From JAVBTT01 sp031550325 (GTDB lineage Bacteria > Bacillota > Clostridia > Oscillospirales > UBA929): a stretch of 64,000 bases of DNA. Numbering within the stretch: the stretch's first letter is position 1; every line of letters starts with the position of its first letter. The position numbers were made by a program, and so were the translations under genes. The notes beneath the pieces are model-generated. The model was not told the DNA's origin and did not search any database. It worked only from the letters and a program-made list of their open reading frames with translations. The stretch covers positions 1 through 64,000 of the forward strand of contig JAVBOR010000013.1 in assembly GCA_031550325.1 (NCBI GenBank), read 5' to 3'. Below are positions 57,947 to 64,000 of this stretch, piece after piece.

Positions 57947-59563
57947 TCAGATGGCGAGATTGCGGTAGGCGTTTGGCGGCACGCCCACGAGCTTTTTGAA
58001 GACCTTGCTGAAGTACGTCGGATCGTCGTACCCCACCAGGGTTCCCACCTGGTAGGCTTTCATCCCCTTGTCGCGCAGCAGCGCCTTGGCGCGTTCGATG
58101 CGGATACGCGTCAAATAGTCCAAAAAGTGCTCCCCGGTCTGTTCATGAAACAGCTCACAGATGTAGTTGGGCGAGACATGGGCGATCTCAGAGATGCGTC
58201 CGAGCGTAATCTGCTCGCTGTAGTTGTCGTCGACATACGTCTTGATCATGTCGACCAGCCGGTTTCCCTTGCCCGCCGATCGGTGCATCCCGCTCATCAT
58301 CTCGACGCAGACCGTCGTTGTGTAGTCTAGGATCGCCTCGCAGGTTTCGAGAAGCTCAATCTGCTGTATGTAGGAGTATTCCTCGCCGTGCAGTCTGGTC
58401 AGCGTCGAGGCGAGCCTTTGGTATTCCTGCAAAATGCGGGAGAAGGCGTCGCTGAAGATCCGGCGCGCGAGCGTGCCTGGCGCGCCACAGTGGCGCAGCG
58501 CCAGGCCAAATGACTCCCAGGCGCGTCTCAGGCCAAGGGCGTCGTTTCGGTTGATGTGGGCCAGGATGGACTCCTGGGCCCTGTCCAGCGCCTTTTGCGC
58601 CGGCAGGGAGAGGGTGAGCTCCGCCTCGGAGTGCGCCCTGACGGACTCGGGCGTCACGTCGATGCGCGTCACGCCCGTGCGGTAAAACGCGTTGGCCAGC
58701 GACTGCGCCACGCGGTCCATATTCTGTCCGGCCTGGCTGAGGTGTTCAAATGGCTCGGACACCACCAGCGTGACCGCCACCTTTTGCTGATGTCTGAGGT
58801 CACCGTACAGTGCCTCCAGAGCGCGATCCGTGGGCCGGCTGTCGTCCGCGCCCAAAAGCGCGACCACGCCCGACCGGTCAAGGTGCGGCAGAAACAGCGG
58901 CAGCTCCGCCATAGCGGAGCCCATCATCTTGCGAAAGGAGTTTTGCTCATAGTGATGCTCGCGCCTGTTCCTGTGCAGTTGAAGGCCGGTGTCTATGTGG
59001 ATGGCGGCGATGCGAAAGCAGCCGAGCTCACCCGGAAGGCCAAGGAGCGCCAGCTGCGCGCGCGCCTGTCCGGGCTGGGCATACAGACCTGTGCGGGTGA
59101 TGTCCCGCGAAAGCTGCTCAGTGAGGTGTGCAAGGCTCTCTTTGATCAATAGCTGCTGTTCACGCTCGACGCGCGCCGCGGCGTCGGCCTTTTCCACCGC
59201 GCAAAGGGCGTTGTCCAGCGCACTGCGCAACTGATCCTCATCAATGGGCTTGAGGATATAATCCAAGACGCCGCCGCAAATGGCCTTACGAGCGTATGTA
59301 AACTCGGCGTGTCCGCTTAAAATGATCTTATGAACATGGGGGTCAATCTGGTTGAGCCGCTCGATAAACTGCAGCCCGTTGACCTTGGGCATCATCATGT
59401 CGACAATGGCCACATGCGGCCGGCAGCGCTCAACAAGCTCCAGCGCCTCTTCCCCGTCGGCCGCCTCGCCAACGACCTCGAAGCCCGCGTCAAAGTCTTC
59501 GATGATGCGCGCAAGGCCCTTGCGGATAATGGTCTCGTCATCAACCAGCAGTATCTTTAGCAT
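57947..59563 (-). CDS. YesN-type response regulator with AraC DNA-binding domain
   Basis: 538-aa regulator. The receiver domain (acidic VDDE at residues 7-10, Asp in AIVDMMMPKVNG, Lys in LKPID) is followed by a long helical middle and a C-terminal AraC double helix-turn-helix (ITLGRISEIAHVSPNYICELF, VGTLVGYDDPTYFSKVFKKLVG). It heads the operon; its start at 59563 has AGGAGGA upstream. A TTGACA-17-TATTCT promoter at 59819-59847 gives a leader of about 250 nt. Confidence 0.94.
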   Translation of the reverse strand: MLKILLVDDETIIRKGLARIIEDFDAGFEVVGEAADGEEALELVERCRPHVAIVDMMMPKVNGLQFIERLNQIDPHVHKIILSGHAEFTYARKAICGGVLDYILKPIDEDQLRSALDNALCAVEKADAAARVEREQQLLIKESLAHLTEQLSRDITRTGLYAQPGQARAQLALLGLPGELGCFRIAAIHIDTGLQLHRNRREHHYEQNSFRKMMGSAMAELPLFLPHLDRSGVVALLGADDSRPTDRALEALYGDLRHQQKVAVTLVVSEPFEHLSQAGQNMDRVAQSLANAFYRTGVTRIDVTPESVRAHSEAELTLSLPAQKALDRAQESILAHINRNDALGLRRAWESFGLALRHCGAPGTLARRIFSDAFSRILQEYQRLASTLTRLHGEEYSYIQQIELLETCEAILDYTTTVCVEMMSGMHRSAGKGNRLVDMIKTYVDDNYSEQITLGRISEIAHVSPNYICELFHEQTGEHFLDYLTRIRIERAKALLRDKGMKAYQVGTLVGYDDPTYFSKVFKKLVGVPPNAYRNLAI

Positions 59564-59719
59564 GGTATTCCTCCTGGACAGAAATACGTTTATGCGGGGA
59601 AACCCCGAAAGGCGCCGCTTCAGGGCATTTATTGAGGGTGGCCGCGCGGGAGCGGGGGTTTTGAATCAAAAAACGCGTCCCGCCGAAAAAAGTGGCGCAC
59701 CGTAAACGATTAAGTTCTC

Positions 59720-59766
59720 GGAGCTACCGGCACGCCAGGCACGCAAAGAGGTGGGCTCCAGTTTTT
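59720..59766 (+). other. Terminator-like hairpin in the 59.6-60.2 kb gap
   Basis: GGAGCTACC (59720-59728) pairs imperfectly with GGTGGGCTCC (59750-59759), followed by AGTTTTT on the plus strand. The loop has a direct repeat, GGCACGCCA then GGCACGC. On the minus strand it lies in the yesN leader. Its role is unknown. Confidence 0.4.
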
Positions 59767-59818
59767 AGGAGAAGAGGGGCAGGGCAACGTGTTCAAAAAA
59801 ACTTTGAATATATTATTC

Positions 59819-59847
59819 AGAATACCACAAGTTGCTTAAAGTGTCAA
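59819..59847 (-). promoter_or_regulatory. Promoter of the yesN-led operon
   Basis: Minus-strand TTGACA (59842-59847) and TATTCT (59819-59824), 17-nt spacing. Confidence 0.7.
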
Positions 59848-59867
59848 TCTGTGGGGCTTACGCGCAC

Positions 59868-59897
59868 TTGACTGCCAATCGGCGGGTATGGTATAGT
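59868..59897 (+). promoter_or_regulatory. Promoter of the ileS operon
   Basis: TTGACT (59868-59873) and TATAGT (59892-59897), 18-nt spacing. The leader of about 265 nt to the ileS start lacks a T-box consensus. Confidence 0.65.
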
Positions 59898-60166
59898 AGT
59901 GGGGCTGATGAAAAAAGCCCTTTTCCGCTCGAAGCCGCACGGCGATGAGTTGCCGATTTCGGAGGATTGGAGCCGCATCCACATCTTAATGCGGTGAAAT
60001 GTTCCGAAATTGGTCAATGGAAAGACTTTGGAGTCGCGACTGTGGGGTTTACCTGCAGCCTGTAGTGGTGTGACTCATTCAAAAACGCCTCAAACGGCCT
60101 TGGATGCGGACTTTCCCGGTCCGTCCGGCCGCGCGGGAGCCAATGACTGAAAAAGGTTTGATGGAT

Positions 60167-62899
60167 ATGGAGTACTCAAAAACACTGATGCTGCCCGCCA
60201 CCGAGTTCCCGATGCGCGCAGGTCTGCCCAAACGCGAGCCGGAGATGCTGGAGCGCTGGCGTCAGGACAGGCTGTATGAGCTCGTGCAGGAGGAAAACCG
60301 CGACAAGCCGCTTTTCATTCTGCATGACGGCCCGCCGTTTTCCAATGGCGATCTTCACATGGGCCACGCGCTGAACAAGGTGCTTAAGGACTTTGTCCTG
60401 CGCTATAAGAGCATGGCCGGTTTCCGTACGCCCTATGTTCCGGGCTGGGACAACCACGGTATGCCGATTGAGAGCGCGATCATCAAAAAGCAGAAGCTCG
60501 ACCGAAACAAGATGTCGATTCCCGAGTTCAGGGACGCCTGCAGGGATTTTGCCCAAGGATACGTCGACCGGCAGAGCGGGCAGTTTCAGCGCCTGGGTAT
60601 TTTGGGCGACTGGGAGCACCCCTATCTGACCATGGACAGGTCGTTTGAGGCCGAGGAGATCAAGATCTTCGGCGAAATGGCCGAAAAGGGATACATCTAT
60701 AAAGGGCTGAAGCCCGTGTACTGGTGCGCCCACGACGCCACTGCGCTGGCCGAGGCCGAGGTGGAGTACGTTGACGACGCCTGCGATTCAGTGTACGTCA
60801 GGTTCGCGCTTCACGACGACAAGGGAAGGCTCTCGCCGTACGGCGATGTGTCGCAGATGTCCTTTGTCATCTGGACGACGACGACCTGGACGCTGCCCGG
60901 AAACCTGGCCATCTGTCTGCACCCCGATTTTGACTATGCCTTGTGCCAAACCGGCGACGGCATTCTGATCATGGCTGAATCGCTGCGCGAGCGCGTGGCC
61001 GCGGCGGCCGGACTGGGCGAGGTGCGCGTGTTGGGCACGCTCAAGGGCAAAGAGCTTGAGTATATGACCGCCAGGCATCCGTTTTTGGATCGGGACAGCC
61101 TGATTATTGTCGGCGACCACGTTACGAGCGAGGCCGGAACGGGCTGCGTCCACACGGCGCCCGGACACGGCGCCGAGGACTGGCTGGTCGCGCAGAAATA
61201 CGATCTGCCGGTCATTGTGCCGGTGGACGACAAGGGCCGCATGACGGCCGAGGCCGGGCCATTTGCCGGGCTGACGACCGACGAGGCAAACCGCGCCATT
61301 GCCGATGAGCTCAAGCGTTCGGGCGCCATGCTGGCCTCCGAGCGGATTGAGCACCCCTATCCCCATTGCTGGCGCTGTAAGCACCCAGTCCTGTTCCGGG
61401 CCACCGAGCAGTGGTTTGCGTCCGTGGACGCCATCAAGGAGGCAGCCTGCGCCGAGGCCGACAAGGTGACGTGGTACCCCGAGTGGGGGCACGACCGTAT
61501 GATCGCGATGATCCAGGAGCGCTCGGACTGGTGCATTTCCCGCCAGCGCAACTGGGGTCTGCCGATTCCCGTGTTTTACTGCGAAAGCTGTCAAAAGCCG
61601 ATCATCACGCGCGCCACGATTGACAAAGTCAGCGAGGTATTTCGCGCGGAGGGCTCCAACGCCTGGTATGTCCGTCCGGCCGAGGAGCTTGTTCCCGAGG
61701 GCCTGCGCTGCCCCGACTGCGGCCACACCCGCTTTGTCAAGGAGAAGAGCACGCTGGACGGCTGGTTTGACTCCGGCTCGACGCATGCCGCCGTGCTGCG
61801 CACGCGCCCCGGGCTGCGCTGGCCTGCCGACCTGTACCTCGAGGGCGGCGACCAGTACCGTGGCTGGTTCCAAAGCTCGCTGCTGACCGCCGTCGCCACG
61901 AAGGACTGCGCCTCCCCTTTCAAAAGCGCCATCACGAACGGCTGGGTGTTTGCCTCCGACGGGCGCAAGATGAGCAAGTCCGAGGGCAACGGTATGGACC
62001 CCATGCAGGTCTGCCAGCAGTACGGCGCTGACATCCTGCGCCTGTGGGTGTCCTCGACCGACTACCGCACCGACATGCGCATCGGCCCGGAGATCTTCAA
62101 GCAGCAATCCGAGGTTTATCTAAAAATCCGCAACACCTGCCGGTTTCTGCTGGGGAACTTGGCCGACTTTGACGCCGACCTGCCCGAGAGCGAGCTGACC
62201 GAACTGGACCGCTGGGCCCTGTGGCAGCTGGATGAGCTTGTGGGGAAGGTGCGCGAGAGCTATGACGCGTATGAATACCACCGGGTTTTCCACGCCGTGC
62301 ACAATTTCTGCGTCGTCGAGATGAGCAATTTTTATCTGGACGTGCTCAAGGATCGCCTGTACTGTGAAAAAGCCGATGGTCACGAGCGCCGCAGCGCGCA
62401 GACGGCCATTTACCGCATTTTGGACGCGCTGGTGCGTCTGGTCGCGCCCATTTTGGCCTATACGTCCGAGGAGCTTTGGCAGTTTATGCCGCACCACAAA
62501 GGCGCGGACACGCGCAGCGTGCTGCTCAACGACATGCCGTCGGCGCAGGCTGCCTTGTTTGCCGAGGCGGGCAAGTGGGAGAAACTCATCGCCCTGCGCG
62601 AAGAGGTCAACAAGGTGCTGGAGAACGCCCGCGCTTCCAAGACGATCGGCAAGTCGCTGGAGGCCGAGGTGACGCTGACCGCCAAGGGCGAGGAATACGC
62701 CTTCTTAAGAGAAAACGCGCCCCTGCTGCCGAGCATCCTGATCGTGTCGTCAGTCAGGCTGGAAGAAGGGCCGCGCGGCGTCGCGTGCGCCGTGGCTCCG
62801 GGCGAAAAGTGCGAACGCTGCTGGACAGTTGTGACCGACCGCGGCGCAAACCCCGCCCATCCCACGCTTTGTCCGCGATGCGCAGGCGTTGTTTCGTGA
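60167..62899 (+). CDS. ileS: Isoleucyl-tRNA synthetase
   Basis: 910-aa class I synthetase. The HIGH-type motif is HMGH (in NGDLHMGHALNKVL); GWDNHGMPIE follows. The editing domain lies at about 190-390 (FVIWTTTTWTLPGN, TGCVHTAPGHGAEDW). KMSKS is at about 600, and a C-terminal zinc site CERCW...CPRC ends the protein. I choose ATG 60167 (MEYSKTLMLP), 10 nt after AAAAGG; ATGs at 60161 and 60143 are alternatives. Its stop overlaps lspA by 4 nt. Confidence 0.97.
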   Translation: MEYSKTLMLPATEFPMRAGLPKREPEMLERWRQDRLYELVQEENRDKPLFILHDGPPFSNGDLHMGHALNKVLKDFVLRYKSMAGFRTPYVPGWDNHGMPIESAIIKKQKLDRNKMSIPEFRDACRDFAQGYVDRQSGQFQRLGILGDWEHPYLTMDRSFEAEEIKIFGEMAEKGYIYKGLKPVYWCAHDATALAEAEVEYVDDACDSVYVRFALHDDKGRLSPYGDVSQMSFVIWTTTTWTLPGNLAICLHPDFDYALCQTGDGILIMAESLRERVAAAAGLGEVRVLGTLKGKELEYMTARHPFLDRDSLIIVGDHVTSEAGTGCVHTAPGHGAEDWLVAQKYDLPVIVPVDDKGRMTAEAGPFAGLTTDEANRAIADELKRSGAMLASERIEHPYPHCWRCKHPVLFRATEQWFASVDAIKEAACAEADKVTWYPEWGHDRMIAMIQERSDWCISRQRNWGLPIPVFYCESCQKPIITRATIDKVSEVFRAEGSNAWYVRPAEELVPEGLRCPDCGHTRFVKEKSTLDGWFDSGSTHAAVLRTRPGLRWPADLYLEGGDQYRGWFQSSLLTAVATKDCASPFKSAITNGWVFASDGRKMSKSEGNGMDPMQVCQQYGADILRLWVSSTDYRTDMRIGPEIFKQQSEVYLKIRNTCRFLLGNLADFDADLPESELTELDRWALWQLDELVGKVRESYDAYEYHRVFHAVHNFCVVEMSNFYLDVLKDRLYCEKADGHERRSAQTAIYRILDALVRLVAPILAYTSEELWQFMPHHKGADTRSVLLNDMPSAQAALFAEAGKWEKLIALREEVNKVLENARASKTIGKSLEAEVTLTAKGEEYAFLRENAPLLPSILIVSSVRLEEGPRGVACAVAPGEKCERCWTVVTDRGANPAHPTLCPRCAGVVS

Positions 62900-63381
62900 T
62901 CGGAAAAAGACGCCTGCTGTGGGCGCTGCTGACCGTGGCCTGCGGCATAGCCGCCGACCAGCTCTGCAAGTTCTGGGCGGCGGAGACGCTGAAGGGCAAG
63001 GGCGTTGTCGACCTCATTCCGGGCGTTCTGCATCTGGTTTATGTGGAGAACACCGGCGCAGCGTTTGGCCTTTTTGACAACAGCATGTGGATTCTCACGG
63101 TTATTTCGGCGATGGCGGCGCTGTTCATTGTCGTCGTGCTGTTGCGCGGCTGGATTCGCCACCCGCTGGGGTGGTGGAGTCTTGTGTTTGTGCTGAGCGG
63201 GGCGCTGGGTAACCTTCTGGACCGCGCTGCGCGCGGCTTTGTGGTGGATATGTTTGAGTTTTCCTTTGTGCGCTTTGCCGTGTTCAACGTGGCCGACATC
63301 TTTGTCACGGTGGGCGGCGCGCTGGTCTGCGTGTACTTGTTGTTTATGCATGACAAGACCGTCGGCGCCGACAAAACCTGA
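62896..63381 (+). CDS. lspA: Lipoprotein signal peptidase II
   Basis: 161-aa membrane aspartyl protease with four helices that cleaves signal peptides before the lipid-modified Cys. The catalytic aspartates lie in NLLDRAARGFVVD and FNVADIFV; the family motif VENTGAAFG is present. I choose GTG 62896, which overlaps the ileS stop as GTGA; ATG 62878 is possible. It would process the many lipoproteins in this window. Overlaps the next gene by 1 nt. Confidence 0.95.
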   Translation: MIGKRRLLWALLTVACGIAADQLCKFWAAETLKGKGVVDLIPGVLHLVYVENTGAAFGLFDNSMWILTVISAMAALFIVVVLLRGWIRHPLGWWSLVFVLSGALGNLLDRAARGFVVDMFEFSFVRFAVFNVADIFVTVGGALVCVYLLFMHDKTVGADKT

Positions 63382-64000
63382 TGGAGCTTTGGACCATCGA
63401 ATGCCGGGAGTATCCGGGTGAGCGCATTGACGTCTGGCTCGCGCGATACGGGAGCCTGTCCCGCAACGCGCTGCAAAGGCTCATTATCCAGGATGCAGTC
63501 ACCGTGGACGGGCGCGTGGCGCGCAAGAATCACCGCGTCTCGCCGGGCGAAACCATAGTTGTGGCGCTGCCCGATCCGGTTGCGGCAAAGGCGCTGGCCG
63601 AGGATATTCCCCTAAATGTTGTGTATGAAGACCGCGACCTCATCGTAATTGACAAGCCGCGCGGGCTGGCCGTGCATCCCTCGCCCGGACACGAGAGCGC
63701 CACGCTTGTCAACGCCTTGCTGCACCACTGCGGCTGTGAGCTTTCGGGCATTGGCGGCGTGACCCGGCCGGGCATTGTGCACCGCCTGGATATGGACACG
63801 TCGGGGCTATTGGTGTGCGCCAAAAACGACCTTGCGCACGTGGCCCTGTCCGAGGCGCTTAAGGCGCGTGAGATCGCTCGTATATACGAATGTGTCGTGC
63901 GGGGCGGCTTCAAGGACGAGGCGTTTACACTCAATTATCCGCTGGGGAGGCATCCCGCGCACCGAAAGAAGCAGGCGGTTCTGCCCCAGGGCGGGCGCGA
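63381..64000 (+). CDS. RluA/RluD-family 23S rRNA pseudouridine synthase, cut by window edge
   Basis: 206 codons to the window edge. An N-terminal S4-like domain (about 14-75; RNALQRLIIQDAVTVDGRV) is followed by the catalytic domain with HRLDMDTSGLL, whose Asp is the nucleophile. The start ATG 63381 overlaps the lspA stop as TGATG. The order lspA-rluD is common in Bacillota. Confidence 0.93.
   Translation, partial: MELWTIECREYPGERIDVWLARYGSLSRNALQRLIIQDAVTVDGRVARKNHRVSPGETIVVALPDPVAAKALAEDIPLNVVYEDRDLIVIDKPRGLAVHPSPGHESATLVNALLHHCGCELSGIGGVTRPGIVHRLDMDTSGLLVCAKNDLAHVALSEALKAREIARIYECVVRGGFKDEAFTLNYPLGRHPAHRKKQAVLPQGGR

Noticed and set aside
59898..60166. T-box riboswitch upstream of ileS
   Set aside because: A leader of suitable length exists, but the conserved T-box sequence is not found.
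1..64000. CRISPR array or restriction-modification system
   Set aside because: No regularly spaced repeats with unique spacers, and no cas, methylase or restriction motifs among the open frames.

Overview
The window reads as a GC-rich member of the Clostridia (Bacillota). The evidence is Bacillus/Clostridium-type gene order (rpsO-pnp-M16 peptidase), a PadR-DUF1700-DUF4097 cassette, a YaaR-family protein, a YesM/YesN two-component pair, strong Shine-Dalgarno sites with frequent TTG/GTG starts, and canonical TTGACA-17-TATAAT promoters. A fliD-fliS operon implies a flagellated ancestor or host. The species cannot be named from sequence alone.

Layout. 0-20.6 kb is housekeeping chromosome: fumarase alpha and thioredoxin reductase; an Fe-S aldo/keto reductase divergent from a PadR regulator operon; larE; an alkyltransferase-like protein; serS with an MFS transporter; M16 peptidase, pnp and rpsO; a GH3 beta-glycosidase; a GtrA-like protein; fliD-fliS-flgN-like-yaaR behind a sigma-28-type promoter; a TetR regulator; and a Met-Glu-Val tRNA cluster. 

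20.63-34.91 kb is a 14.2-kb integrative element inserted in the 3' half of tRNA-Val. A 46-bp direct repeat of the tRNA 3' end flanks it. Matching TTTGCAACAT arm sites lie inside both ends. Next to the tRNA lie a tyrosine integrase, an excisionase-like protein and a second tyrosine recombinase. The cargo is a hairpin-dense segment that may be a large structured RNA, a short promoter-to-terminator unit, an operon of ECF sigma factor, DUF4367 membrane protein, lipoprotein and three-gene ABC transporter, and three further lipoproteins. No conjugation or phage structural genes are seen. The tRNA's own terminator lies just beyond the right attachment site, as expected if the element split the tRNA from it.

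35-44 kb carries a DUF2935 protein with a small partner, then a complete phosphate regulon (pstSCAB-phoU-phoPR) behind a PhoP-box-like promoter, then a 35-codon promoter-to-terminator unit and a Gpr1/Fun34/YaaH (acetate/succinate) transporter. 44.7-49.5 kb holds a membrane protein with a tandemly duplicated CmpB-like domain, a small open frame with an A8 run at its start, a membrane protein, tRNA-Thr, an F420-ligase-family protein and tRNA-Pro.

49.5-59.6 kb is a likely beta-mannan oligosaccharide operon on the minus strand: YesN-type regulator, sugar-binding lipoprotein, YesM-type kinase, a natural fusion of cellobiose 2-epimerase to a GH130 mannosylglucose phosphorylase, a phosphohexomutase, and rmuC. 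The fusion would epimerise mannobiose to mannosylglucose and phosphorolyse it to mannose-1-phosphate and glucose; the mutase could pass the phosphate to C6. 60.2-64 kb is ileS-lspA-rluD-like, overlapping one another.

Other notable points: a modular intergenic repeat in three long copies and two partial ones, a tRNA-Val with C instead of U at position 33, and several self-contained small transcription units. Many long open frames antisense to GC-rich genes were judged to be shadows and are omitted.
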